Shown here piece after piece: positions 1 to 8,288 of a DNA stretch of 26,603 nt (the first letter of the stretch is position 1; each line of letters begins with the position of its first letter). Both the position numbers and the translations under genes were made by a program. Origin of the DNA: DASRRB01 sp036732755 (GTDB lineage Bacteria; Planctomycetota; B15-G4; SIAN01); assembly GCA_036732755.1 (NCBI GenBank), contig DAINBU010000068.1, positions 1 to 26,603 of the forward strand. The letters run 5' to 3'. Below the pieces are notes generated by a model that saw only the letters and a program-made list of their open reading frames with translations, ran no database searches and was not told where the DNA came from.

Positions 1-814
1 CTCTCAGCTCGGGATGGCGCGCGCCGTCGCCCAGCAGGTGGACGCGCGACAGCGGCGTGCTGTCCTTGGCGCCGAACAGCGCCTTGCGCGCCGCATGGTG
101 CTCGTGGACGAGGCGGCCGGCGAGCTCGTCGAATTCGCGCTGCGGACTGCGCGGCAGGAACTCCGGCTCCTTCAGGCCGCCGCAGCCGAGCGGGGAGCTG
201 CGGAAGCGCGTGCGCTCCGGCGTGACGTAGACGTAGTCGGTGCGGGTGCGCTTCACCTCGAGCACGAGCTGCAGCCCCGGGTCGGGCCACTCGGAACGCG
301 CGTATCGCGCCAGCGCGACCGGCCCCGGGATCAGCCCGTCGACGGGCACCCCGACGCGCCTCACATCATTGAGGAAGCTCGCGAGCAGATCGCGCCGCTG
401 CGCGAAGAAGGGGGCCCCGAGCCCGTCGGCGCGGCGGCGCAGGGATCCGACCCGCACCGCCCACTGCGAGAGGTCGCCGCCGAGCGCCTGGTGGAGCTCG
501 AAGTCGAGCAGCGCCTCGGCCTTCGCCGGGTCGGAGAGCTGCAGCTCGACGAAGCCGTGGCGCGCGCCGAAGGCCGGGAGCGCGACGAAGACCGGGTCGG
601 CGAGCGAGGCGGCGTGCCGGCGCAGCAGCTCCTGCAGCGCGCGGTCGCAGCCGGCCGGCAGGTGGGAGAGGAGCGTCTCCGAGGCGTCGCCGGGCGTCGA
701 GTAGGGCTGCTCGACCACGTCGACCACGCGGAATCGGCCACCGCGCCGCTCGACGTGGACGGCCTGCACTGCGCCGCCGGTCAAGTCGACTCCCCACGCC
801 GCCCGTCGCAGCAT
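1..814 (-). CDS. PilM-like actin-fold (SHS2) protein, 3' end cut by window edge
   Basis: About 271 codons are present and the C-terminus lies beyond the window start. The protein opens with AWGVDLTGGAVQAVHVERR, matching the first phosphate-binding strand pair of PilM/FtsA-type proteins (GID-GSSSVKAVEL). A PilM-like block follows around residues 82-120 (VALPAFGARHGFVELQL, then a KAEALLDFELHQAL helix), and another near residues 143-165 (RRDLLASFLNDVRRVGVPVDG) matches the helix before the second subdomain. In the family, PilM sits on the cytoplasmic side of type IV pilus or type II secretion machines and binds ATP and PilN. The ATG at 814 is preceded by GAGGAG and lies 23 bases after the uracil-DNA glycosylase stop, so the two are probably co-transcribed. 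Pilus partners PilN, PilO and PilQ would lie outside the window. The fold is likely; the exact machine is not shown. Confidence 0.7.
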   Translation of the reverse strand, partial: MLRRAAWGVDLTGGAVQAVHVERRGGRFRVVDVVEQPYSTPGDASETLLSHLPAGCDRALQELLRRHAASLADPVFVALPAFGARHGFVELQLSDPAKAEALLDFELHQALGGDLSQWAVRVGSLRRRADGLGAPFFAQRRDLLASFLNDVRRVGVPVDGLIPGPVALARYARSEWPDPGLQLVLEVKRTRTDYVYVTPERTRFRSSPLGCGGLKEPEFLPRSPQREFDELAGRLVHEHHAARKALFGAKDSTPLSRVHLLGDGARHPELR

Positions 815-837
815 TCCTGGCGCTCCTCGACCGACGA

Positions 838-1584
838 CTAGTTCGAAGCCGGCGGCGGGTTGCGGCGCGCGAGCACGATCCCGAGCTTCCGCGCGACGAG
901 CTGCAGATCTTCCCACGCCTGCGGCTTCGCGGCCGGGTTGCGCAACAGGTAGGCCGGGTGGAACGTCGGGACGAGCGGGACGCCGCCGTAGGTGAACTCG
1001 CGCCCGCGCACCGCGCTGATCGCGCGGACGTCGGGCAGCAGCGCGCGCGTCGCGGGCAGTCCGAGCGTGCAGATCAGCCGCGGCCGCAGCGCCGCGATCT
1101 GCCGTTCGAGGTAGCCGGCGCACGCCCGCACCTCGTCGGGCTCGGGCTGGCGATTCTCCGGCGGCCGGCACTTCACGATGTTCGCGATGTAGACCTGCCG
1201 CCGCTCGAGCTGGATCGCCGCGATCATCTTGTCGAGCAGCTGGCCGGCGCGGCCGACGAAGGGGCGGCCGCTCGCGTCCTCGTCCGCGCCCGGCCCCTCC
1301 CCGATGAAGAGGATCGGCGGGTCGAGCGCGCCCTCGCCCGGCACCGCCCGGTTGCGCCGCTCGCAGAGCTTGCAGGCGGTGCAGCTCGCGACTTCCAGCG
1401 CCACGCGGTCGAGCTCCGCCTGGCGCTCCTGTGCGGTGGCGGCCGTGGCGGGCGCCGGCGCGAAGAGCGGGCGCGCGCCGGCAGCGGGCGCCGGCGCCGG
1501 CGACGTGCGCGGCATGAGACGGCGCAGGCCGGCGCGGCGGTGGACCGCGAGCTCGAATCGCAGCCGATCGTGCGCCGCCGTCAT
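838..1584 (-). CDS. Family 4 uracil-DNA glycosylase with 4Fe-4S cluster
   Basis: Predicted to remove uracil from DNA as the first step of base excision repair. The 248-residue protein has a variable Pro/Ala-rich N-terminus (about 25-55) and then the family 4 core. Four cysteines, C68-x2-C71, C139 and C155, have the spacing of the iron-sulfur ligands in this family; C74 is an extra cysteine. The active-site loop is GEGPGADED (96-104), followed by GRPFVGRAGQLLDKM, NIVKCRPPENRQPEPDE and the second active-site motif HPAYLLRN (209-216). I chose the ATG at 1584 because the reading frame upstream is arginine-rich and would run into the divergent gene; 93 bases then separate the two starts. Some members of this family are annotated as phage polymerase-like proteins. 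No odd substitutions are visible. Confidence 0.93.
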   Translation of the reverse strand: MTAAHDRLRFELAVHRRAGLRRLMPRTSPAPAPAAGARPLFAPAPATAATAQERQAELDRVALEVASCTACKLCERRNRAVPGEGALDPPILFIGEGPGADEDASGRPFVGRAGQLLDKMIAAIQLERRQVYIANIVKCRPPENRQPEPDEVRACAGYLERQIAALRPRLICTLGLPATRALLPDVRAISAVRGREFTYGGVPLVPTFHPAYLLRNPAAKPQAWEDLQLVARKLGIVLARRNPPPASN

Positions 1585-1677
1585 TCCGGCGCATGGTAGC
1601 GCGCGTCGCATCCACCGGGTGACCGCGCCCCCGAGCGATTGGTACAAACGGCGGACTTCTCGCAGCGAAAGGCGGGC

Positions 1678-4482
1678 ATGGCTTCGACGTCGGAAGTGGA
1701 TCGCGGGCGCGGCGTCGGCCTGCTCGACCTGCTGCTCCTGTTCGCGGCCGCGCTCGTGGCCCACCTGCCGGCGCTGCAGGACCTCCGCTGGATCGGCGCG
1801 GGCGAGCGCGACCCCGCCGCGCACCTCTGGCCCGGACTCGCCGCGCTCCAGTCGCTGCCCGAGAGCCCGCGCGGGACGCTCGTCCTGCGCGTCGTGCTCG
1901 CCTTCGCGCTCGCCTTCGCGGGCTGGCTGCTCGCGCGGATCCTCGAGCGCGGCGGCGCGAAGCGCTGGGTCGCGCTCGCCGGCGGGGCGCTCGCGCCGCT
2001 GCTGCCGGGCTCGCTCGGCTTCCTCGTCGACGGCTCGGGGACGATTCTGCTCTTCGCGTGGATCGCGCTGCTCGGGTTGATCGACCGGCGCCTCGCGGCG
2101 GAAGGCCGCCTCGGGCCCGGCGCCGCGGTCGCGCTCGCGATGGCGGCGCTCGCGACGTGGTTGTCGAAGGGGGCGCTGCTGCCGTTCGCGCTCTTCGCGT
2201 GGTTCGCCGCCAACTCCGATTCAGCGCGGCGCACGGTGCTCGCTCTCGTCGTCGGCGTCGCGTGCGCGGCCGGGCTCGCCGCGCTCCAGGTCTCCGGCGC
2301 CTGTCACGTCGGCTTCGGCTTCGGGGTCGACGAGTCGCTCGGCACCGTCGCCGACCGCGCTTCCGCGCTTGCCGCATTCATGGCGGCTGCCACGCTCGGC
2401 TGGCGGTACGGCGGCGGGCTGCTGCTGCCGCCGCCCTATCTCTCGACGATCGGCAGGAACGGGCACGTCGCCGATTTCACGAGCTTCGCGCTGGTCATCG
2501 CCGTCGCGCTCGCGCTCACCGCGCTCGCGCTCTTCGTGCGGGCGCGCGGCCGCGCGGCGCAGCCCTTCGCGCCGCGGCTGCCGGAGCCGCACTTCGCGCT
2601 CGCGCTCGGCGGGCTGTGGCTCGCGCCGCTCACGCTCGGGCTGGTCGCCGCGGGCCGCCACGTGAGCGTCGCGCCCACGGCGCTCCTGCCGGCGGCCGGC
2701 GGCGCGCTCACGCTCGCCTTGGTCGGACCGCTGCGCGGCGCGCTGCGCCGCTCGCGCCGCTACGGCCCGGTCGCGCCCTACGTCATCCCGCTGGCGGCGC
2801 TCGTGCTGATCGCGTCGCCGCAGCACCGGCGCGGCAACGCGCCCGCCGCCGCGCTCGCCGCGCAGGGCGGAGCGTGGTGCGCCACGGTCGAGTACGCGCG
2901 CACCGGCGAGGTCGACGACTACGCGCAGCGCGTGCTCGACGGCGCGGAGCAGGGCGGGTGGCCCGACGCGACGCTCGCGCGCGCGGTGCTGCGCGTCGCC
3001 GCGGCCTACCAGGATCGCGACGTCCCCGAGGTCGCGCTCGGCTTCCTCGAACGCTACGTCGCGGAGCGGACCGCGCGGGAGCTCCCGGTCGCGGCGCGCG
3101 TGCGCGGCGAGCGGCTCGCGCTGGTGCTCGAGCGCCAGGGCCCCGCCGCCGCCGCGCTGCTGCTCGACGACGAGCTGAAGGAGGTGCGGCGCAACGGCGG
3201 CGATCCCGAGTACATCCCGGCCGTCGCCGCGCCGCTCGTCGACGCGCTGCTCCGCTCGGCGTCGGACCGCGCATACGTGGCGATCGTGCTGCCGATGGCG
3301 GAGCGTCTCCTCGAGCGCGTCGCCACCAACCCGCCGGCCGCGAGCGCGAGCGAGCTCGAGTCGCTGGCGCTGCTGCGCACCGGCCAGGGGCGCCTCGTCG
3401 AAGCCGTGAAGCTCGCCGAGCTCGCGGTGCAGAAGGCGCCGGCGAGCGCGCGGCCCCACCTCGTGCTCGCCCGCATCTACCTCGCGCTCGACGAGCGCGC
3501 CGCGGGCGCGAAGGAGGTAGCGGTGGCGCGCCGCATCGACCCCGACGACCCGGCGGCGCTCTTCCTCGAGGGGCGGCTCTACGCGTCCTCCGCCGGCAAT
3601 GCCGAGGGCGGCGTCGAGAAGATGCTCACGGCGCTGCAGGCGGTGCCGCAGCTGCCCGGCGTGCGCGAGGACTTCGACGACGCGATGGCGCGCGCGACCA
3701 CGTCGCTCCTCTCGACCAACGAGGCGCCGCTCGCGCAGACGCTGCTGCAGCGCGCGATCGACGCGATGGGGCGCCGCCCCGCGCTCGTCCACGAGCTCGG
3801 CCGCGTCGCGATGAACCGGCGCGACTTCGAGGCGGCCGTCGTCGCATTCGAAGAAGCGCTCGTCCCGACTCCGGAGCGTCCCGACTGGAAACGGGACCTG
3901 GTCGAGGCGCTGCGCGACTCCGGCTACGCGTTGCTGGTGAGGCAGCGGAAGCCCGAGGCGATCGCCCGCTTCGAGCGCGCGCTCGCGCTGGCGCCCGCGG
4001 ATTTCGAGACCGGCGGGATGAAGGTCGTCGTGGAGAGCGCGCGCAGCGAGCGCGACCCCGACGCGGAGGAGAAGGCGGGCGCGGCGCGCGCGGCGTTCGA
4101 GGAGGGGGCGCGCCTCTATTCGGCGGGCGACAAGGCGGGTGCGAAGGCGGCGTTCGAGCGCTCGCTCGAGCTCGTGCCGCTGAATCCGCTTGCGCACATG
4201 AACCTGGGCCGGATCGTCCTCGAGCTCGGCGACGCGAAGGGTGCCGAGGCGCGCCTGCGCACCGCGATCGCGGTCGGCCGCGCCAAGGAGCTGCCGGTCG
4301 AGGACGCCTATCCGCTGCTGCTGCGCGCACTCGAGCAGCAGGCGGCGTCCGACCCCGACGGCGCGGCGCCGGCGGACGACCCCAAGCTCGCGCAGAAGCG
4401 CAAGGCGCTGGTCGAGGAGTACCTGCGCCTCTTCCCGAAGGGGCGGCACCGCGACGCATTCGAGAAGGCGCGCGACCCATGA
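1678..4482 (+). CDS. Polytopic membrane protein with C-terminal TPR repeats
   Basis: A 934-residue protein. The first 390 or so residues are rich in hydrophobic segments, starting with LLDLLLLFAAALVAHLPAL, and include a PPPYLS loop. The rest is helical with tetratricopeptide repeats; clear examples are PEAIARFERALALAPADFE and a C-terminal pair containing AGAKAAFERSLELVPLNPLA and HMNLGRIVLELGDAKGAEAR. This layout, a multi-pass domain fused to TPRs, recalls the TMTC/GT39-like glycosyltransferases and other planctomycetal O-glycosylation-type proteins. I do not see an unambiguous acidic catalytic motif, so the enzyme role is only a possibility. The ATG at 1678 has AAAGGCGGG upstream and puts the first membrane segment near the N-terminus; an earlier in-frame start at 1639 is less likely. 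Its stop overlaps the next start (ATGA). Confidence 0.8.
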   Translation: MASTSEVDRGRGVGLLDLLLLFAAALVAHLPALQDLRWIGAGERDPAAHLWPGLAALQSLPESPRGTLVLRVVLAFALAFAGWLLARILERGGAKRWVALAGGALAPLLPGSLGFLVDGSGTILLFAWIALLGLIDRRLAAEGRLGPGAAVALAMAALATWLSKGALLPFALFAWFAANSDSARRTVLALVVGVACAAGLAALQVSGACHVGFGFGVDESLGTVADRASALAAFMAAATLGWRYGGGLLLPPPYLSTIGRNGHVADFTSFALVIAVALALTALALFVRARGRAAQPFAPRLPEPHFALALGGLWLAPLTLGLVAAGRHVSVAPTALLPAAGGALTLALVGPLRGALRRSRRYGPVAPYVIPLAALVLIASPQHRRGNAPAAALAAQGGAWCATVEYARTGEVDDYAQRVLDGAEQGGWPDATLARAVLRVAAAYQDRDVPEVALGFLERYVAERTARELPVAARVRGERLALVLERQGPAAAALLLDDELKEVRRNGGDPEYIPAVAAPLVDALLRSASDRAYVAIVLPMAERLLERVATNPPAASASELESLALLRTGQGRLVEAVKLAELAVQKAPASARPHLVLARIYLALDERAAGAKEVAVARRIDPDDPAALFLEGRLYASSAGNAEGGVEKMLTALQAVPQLPGVREDFDDAMARATTSLLSTNEAPLAQTLLQRAIDAMGRRPALVHELGRVAMNRRDFEAAVVAFEEALVPTPERPDWKRDLVEALRDSGYALLVRQRKPEAIARFERALALAPADFETGGMKVVVESARSERDPDAEEKAGAARAAFEEGARLYSAGDKAGAKAAFERSLELVPLNPLAHMNLGRIVLELGDAKGAEARLRTAIAVGRAKELPVEDAYPLLLRALEQQAASDPDGAAPADDPKLAQKRKALVEEYLRLFPKGRHRDAFEKARDP

Positions 4483-5639
4483 GCCTCTACCTCGACCACG
4501 CGGCGACCTCGCTGCCGAAGGATCCGCGCGTCATCGATGCAGTTGCCCGCGCTCTCGTCGATCCGGGCGTCGCGCCCGATCGCGGCAACTCGCCGCGCGG
4601 ACGCACGGCCCGCCGCATCCTCGAGGAGGCGCGCCGCCTCGCCGCCGACCTGCTCTCGGTGCCGACGCCGGAGCGGATCGCCTTCACGCTGAACGCGACC
4701 GACGCCTTGAACCTCGCGCTCAAGGGGCTGCTCGAGCCGGGCGACGAGGTGGTCACGACGCAGGTCGAGCACAACTCCGTGGTCCGGCCGCTGCGCGGCC
4801 TCGAGCAGCGCGCCGGCATCGCGGTGAAGGTCGCGCCGGCCGACGCCGAAGGTGTGGTGCGCGCCGCCGACGTGCTCGCTCTCGTGACGCCGCGCACGCG
4901 CCTCGTCGTGATGGCGCACGCCTCGAACGTGACCGGCGCGCTGCAGCCGGTGGTCGAGGTCGGCCGCGCGCTGCGCGCGGCGAAGTCGGCGGCGCGCCTC
5001 GTGGTCGACGCGGCGCAGAGCGCCGGGTACCGCAAGCTCGACGACGTCGCCGAGGTGGCCGACGCGATCGCAGTCGCGGGACACAAGGGGCCGGGCGGCC
5101 CGCTCGGCACCGGCTTCCTGTGGGTGCGGCCGGGCGTCGAGCTGGTGTCGCTGCGGGAAGGCGGGACGGGCACGCGCAGCGAGGAGCCGCTGCAGCCGCG
5201 CGACGACCCCGGCGCGTACGAGGCGGGCTCGCCGAACGTGCCGGGCATCGCCGGCCTCGCCGTCGCGCTGCGGCTGCGCCTCGCGGCGGGCGAGCTCGAG
5301 CGGATCGCCGCGGCGCGACGTGAAATCGGTGCCGACTTCTTGCGGCGGACGCAGGGGCTCGCCGGCGTGCGCATCCTCGGCCCCACCGACGCCGCGCGAC
5401 GCGAGCCGGTCTTCGCCGTGACGGTCGCCGGGATCTCGGTCGCCGAAGCGGCGGTCGTCCTCGAGAAGGAGTTCGGGATCGAGCAGCGCGCCGGACTGCA
5501 TTGCGCGCCCGGGACGCATCGGGCGCTCGGGACCGCGCCGGACGGTACGCTGCGCTTCTCGTTCGGAGCGCATCCGACGGCGGACGAGGTCGCCGCAGCG
5601 GTCGCCGCGCTCGCGCAACTCGCTCGAGGAGCTTCATGA
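4479..5639 (+). CDS. Cysteine desulfurase family protein (class V aminotransferase fold)
   Basis: A 386-residue PLP enzyme expected to take sulfur from cysteine as an enzyme-bound persulfide, giving alanine. LYLDHAATSLPKDP at the N-terminus is the usual substrate/PLP start of the family. H98 in QVEHNS should stack on the cofactor, D177 and Q180 in VVDAAQSAG contact its ring, and K203 in AGHKGPGG is the Schiff-base lysine. C342 in RAGLHCAPGTH is the persulfide cysteine. The short active-site loop and the GLHCAP-x2-H motif point to the group named after the EGC motif (TIGR01977 type) rather than to IscS. It overlaps the TPR gene by ATGA, and its own stop overlaps the aminopeptidase start. No scaffold (SufU, IscU) gene is next to it, so the sulfur acceptor is unknown. 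Confidence 0.92.
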   Translation: MSLYLDHAATSLPKDPRVIDAVARALVDPGVAPDRGNSPRGRTARRILEEARRLAADLLSVPTPERIAFTLNATDALNLALKGLLEPGDEVVTTQVEHNSVVRPLRGLEQRAGIAVKVAPADAEGVVRAADVLALVTPRTRLVVMAHASNVTGALQPVVEVGRALRAAKSAARLVVDAAQSAGYRKLDDVAEVADAIAVAGHKGPGGPLGTGFLWVRPGVELVSLREGGTGTRSEEPLQPRDDPGAYEAGSPNVPGIAGLAVALRLRLAAGELERIAAARREIGADFLRRTQGLAGVRILGPTDAARREPVFAVTVAGISVAEAAVVLEKEFGIEQRAGLHCAPGTHRALGTAPDGTLRFSFGAHPTADEVAAAVAALAQLARGAS

Positions 5640-7093
5640 AGGTCACGTGGGGGAGAGCGGGCGGTCTGGGGCGCGAGCGCGCCCCGCTGCTGGCCGTCCT
5701 GCTCGCGGGGGACGAGCTGTCGCCGAAGTGGCTGCCCGCGGCGCTGCTGGCGGCGGTCCGTCCGCCGATCGCGGCCAAGGACTTCACCGGCAAGGAGCTC
5801 GAGACGGCGCTGCTCTACGCCGGCAAGCAGCGCGTCCTCCTCGTCGGCCTCGGCGAGAGCAAGAAGCTCAAGCCCGAGACGCTGCGGAGAGCGGCGGCGG
5901 CGGCGGCGCGCCGCGCGCGGGCGCTCAAGCTGACGAGCGTCGCGCTGGCCACGGCGACCACCGCGGCCGTCCCGTTCGAGGCGGGGCGCGCGCTCGGCGA
6001 GGGCGTCGTGCTCGGCGCCTACACGTTCCACGGCGCGAAGAGCGACGCGCCGCCCAAGCCGGTCGCGGCCGCCACGGTGCACTGGAGCGGGCGCGGCGGG
6101 ACCTCCTTCGCGGAGGGGCTGCGCGTCGGCGCGGTGTCGGCGAAGGCGCAGTGCCTCGCGCGCGACCTCGGCAACCAGCCGGCGAGCGTCGCGACGCCGA
6201 CGTGGCTCGCGAGCCAGGCGACGAAGTCGCTGCGCGGCAGCGGCGTGCGCCTGCGCGTGCTGCGCAAGGCGGAGCTCGAGCGGAGAGGTTTCGGCGGCCT
6301 GCTCGGCGTCGCGCGCGGCTCGCACGAGCCGCCCGTCTTCATGGAGTTCGACTGGCGGCCGCGCTCCTACAAGAAGACGCTCTGCCTGGTCGGCAAGGGG
6401 CTCACGTTCGACACCGGCGGCATCTCGCTCAAGCCGGCGGCGAACATGGAGGAGATGAAGTTCGACATGTGCGGCGGCGCGGCGGTGATCGGCGCGTTCG
6501 CCGCGATCGCGGCGCTGCGCCCGAAGGTGCGCGTCATCGGACTCGTGCCGAGCACGGAGAACATGCCGGGCGGCAGCGCGATCAAGCCGGGCGACGTCCT
6601 CCGGAGCTACGGCGGCATCACCATGGAGGTGATCAACACCGACGCCGAAGGGCGGCTGATCCTGGCCGACGCGCTCGGGCGCGCGCGCGAGCTCGAGCCC
6701 GACTTCACGGTCGACCTCGCGACGCTCACCGGCGCGTGCGTGGTGGCGCTCGGCCACCGCGCGAGCGGCCTCTTCTGTTCCCACGAGGAGCTCACCCGGC
6801 GCCTGCGCGAGGCGGGCGACGCGGCCCACGAGCGGCTATGGCCTCTGCCCCTCTGGGACGAGTACCTGGACGAGATGAAGTCGGCGGTGGCCGACGTCAA
6901 GAACTCCGGGTCGCGCTTCGGCGGGGCGGTGACGGCGGCGGCGTTCCTGAAGAAGTTCGCAGGCGATCTCGCGTGGGCGCACCTCGACATCGCCGGCACG
7001 GCGTGGGACACGCCGCGCAACGAGCTCTATGACGGCGGCGCGACGGGAGTGGGTGTGCGCACGCTCCTGCGCTTCATCGAAGGTTTCGAATGA
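5636..7093 (+). CDS. pepA: Leucyl aminopeptidase, M17 family
   Basis: A 485-residue cytosolic metallopeptidase that removes N-terminal residues from peptides; the usual form is a hexamer with two metal ions per subunit. The N-terminal alpha/beta domain (1-160) is loosely conserved. The C-terminal catalytic domain carries the complete set: K254 and D259 in LVGKGLTFDTGG, K266 in SLKP, D277 in MKFDMCGG, and the signature NTDAEGRLILADAL with D336, E338 and R340. The ATG at 5636 has a strong GAGGA site and overlaps the preceding stop; a longer upstream frame exists but translates the 3' end of the desulfurase out of frame. The stop overlaps the thioredoxin reductase start. Some M17 proteins also bind DNA; nothing here shows that. 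Confidence 0.95.
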   Translation: MKVTWGRAGGLGRERAPLLAVLLAGDELSPKWLPAALLAAVRPPIAAKDFTGKELETALLYAGKQRVLLVGLGESKKLKPETLRRAAAAAARRARALKLTSVALATATTAAVPFEAGRALGEGVVLGAYTFHGAKSDAPPKPVAAATVHWSGRGGTSFAEGLRVGAVSAKAQCLARDLGNQPASVATPTWLASQATKSLRGSGVRLRVLRKAELERRGFGGLLGVARGSHEPPVFMEFDWRPRSYKKTLCLVGKGLTFDTGGISLKPAANMEEMKFDMCGGAAVIGAFAAIAALRPKVRVIGLVPSTENMPGGSAIKPGDVLRSYGGITMEVINTDAEGRLILADALGRARELEPDFTVDLATLTGACVVALGHRASGLFCSHEELTRRLREAGDAAHERLWPLPLWDEYLDEMKSAVADVKNSGSRFGGAVTAAAFLKKFAGDLAWAHLDIAGTAWDTPRNELYDGGATGVGVRTLLRFIEGFE

Positions 7094-8139
7094 ACATGGC
7101 GGCGAACGAAAAGAACGGCGGCGGGCACGACGGCAAGCACGACGGAAAGCACGACGCGAAGGGCGGCGGCCACGACGCGAAGAGCGGCGGCCAACATGTC
7201 AAGGTCCTCATCCTCGGCTCGGGCCCGGCCGGCTGCACGGCGGCGATCTACGCCGGCCGCGCCAACATGGAGCCGACGCTGATCCACGGACCCGCGCCCG
7301 GCGGGCAGCTCACGACGACCAGCGACGTCGAGAACTACCCCGGCTTCCCGAAGGGGATCCTCGGGCCGGAGCTGATGAAGGTGTTCGAGGAGCAGGCGGA
7401 GCGCTTCGGGACGACGTTCGTCGAGACGTGGGCGAGCGGCGTCGACCTCTCGAAGCGGCCGTTCACCGTCGAGACCGCGACCGAGGGGACGTTCACGGCC
7501 GACACGCTCATCATCGCGACCGGCGCCGACGCCATGTGGCTCAACCTGCCCTCCGAGCAGAAGCTGCGCGAGGCGGGCGGCGGCGTCTCGGCGTGCGCGA
7601 CCTGCGACGGCTTCTTCTTCAAGGGCAAGGAGCTGATCGTCGTCGGCGGCGGCGACACCGCGATGGAGGAGGCCAACTTCCTCACGCGCTACGCGACCAA
7701 GGTGACCGTCGTGCACCGGCGCGACACGCTGCGCGCCTCGAAGATCATGATCGACCGCGCCAAGAAGAACCCGAAGATCGGCTTCGTGTGGGACAGCGCG
7801 GTGGTCGACGTCCTCGACAACAACGGCGACAAGAAGATCCGCGCCGTCGTCGTGAAGAACCTCAAGACGAACAAGACGAGCGAGCTCCCGGCCGGCGGCC
7901 TCTTCGTCGCGATCGGCCACAAGCCGAACACCGACCTCTTCAAGGACAAGCTCGAGCTCGACGCGAAGGGCTACGTGAAGGTGAAGCCCGGCACCACCGC
8001 GACCAACGTGGAGGGCGTCTTCGCGTGCGGCGACGTGCAGGACAGCGTCTACCGCCAGGCCGTCACCGCCGCCGGCACCGGCTGCATGGCCGCCATGGAG
8101 GCGGAGCGCTGGCTCGAGGCGAACGGGGCGGGCCATTGA
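7090..8139 (+). CDS. trxB: Thioredoxin reductase with His-rich N-terminal extension
   Basis: A 349-residue flavoprotein expected to pass electrons from NADPH through FAD to a CxxC disulfide and on to thioredoxin. The FAD motif GSGPAGCTAAIYAGRA starts at 43, the redox pair is C169-A-T-C172, and the NADPH site is VVGGGDTAMEEA with HRRD at 209-212 for the 2'-phosphate. The C-terminal FAD motif GVFACGDVQD is intact. The first 36 residues are unusual: a Gly/Lys/Asp tail with five histidines, built from HDGKHDGKHDAK-like repeats. It may bind metal ions or be flexible; canonical bacterial enzymes begin near residue 36. The start at 7090 overlaps the aminopeptidase stop by ATGA, and a second ATG at 7096 is an alternative. 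Either start keeps the tail. Confidence 0.95.
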   Translation: MNMAANEKNGGGHDGKHDGKHDAKGGGHDAKSGGQHVKVLILGSGPAGCTAAIYAGRANMEPTLIHGPAPGGQLTTTSDVENYPGFPKGILGPELMKVFEEQAERFGTTFVETWASGVDLSKRPFTVETATEGTFTADTLIIATGADAMWLNLPSEQKLREAGGGVSACATCDGFFFKGKELIVVGGGDTAMEEANFLTRYATKVTVVHRRDTLRASKIMIDRAKKNPKIGFVWDSAVVDVLDNNGDKKIRAVVVKNLKTNKTSELPAGGLFVAIGHKPNTDLFKDKLELDAKGYVKVKPGTTATNVEGVFACGDVQDSVYRQAVTAAGTGCMAAMEAERWLEANGAGH

Positions 8140-8162
8140 GCGCGCGTGCCGTTGCGCAGCGT

Positions 8163-8186
8163 GCCCGGCTCGTTAACGTTCCGGGC
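8163..8186 (+). terminator. Weak hairpin after the thioredoxin reductase gene
   Basis: GCCCGG (8163-8168) pairs with CCGGGC (8181-8186) across a 12-base loop that contains CGTTAACG. It lies 24 bases after the trxB stop and before the tRNA. There is no T-run, so it may only slow transcription. Confidence 0.3.
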
Positions 8187-8213
8187 CCTTCGCGTCCAAG
8201 CACGAAAGAACGC

Positions 8214-8288
8214 GGCGGCATAGCCAAGCGGTAAGGCGACGGATTGCAAATCCGTTATTCCCCGGTTCGATCCCGGGTGCCGCCTCCA
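8214..8288 (+). tRNA. tRNA-Cys (anticodon GCA)
   Basis: A complete cloverleaf can be drawn. GGCGGCA (8214-8220) pairs with TGCCGCC (8278-8284); the D stem is GCC/GGC; the anticodon stem ACGGA/TCCGT encloses the loop TTGCAAA with anticodon GCA; the T arm is CCCGG-TTCGATC-CCGGG. The discriminator base is T, as expected for tRNA-Cys, and CCA is encoded. The 3' 49 bases are repeated at 10893-10941. Confidence 0.97.
8240..8288 (+). repeat. Direct repeat copy 1 (3' part of tRNA-Cys)
   Basis: These 49 bases, from the anticodon stem to CCA, match 10893-10941 at 47 of 49 positions, in the same orientation. This resembles the paired att sites left by tRNA-targeting elements, with the functional copy at this end. 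Confidence 0.85.

Noticed and set aside
14..841. Long plus-strand reading frame at the window start
   Set aside because: It is antisense to the PilM-like gene, which has clear family motifs. The plus frame is Arg/Glu/Ala-rich, as expected of a shadow in GC-rich DNA.
1585..1677. Divergent promoter elements between the glycosylase and TPR genes
   Set aside because: Promoters must be here, but no -35/-10 pair stands out on either strand.
2221..4449. Long minus-strand frame of 742 codons
   Set aside because: It lies opposite the TPR gene and has only Arg/Asp/Glu-rich low-complexity sequence with no motif. The plus strand shows membrane segments and TPRs.
4487..6829. 780-codon minus-strand frame
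   Set aside because: Antisense to the desulfurase and aminopeptidase, both with full active sites.
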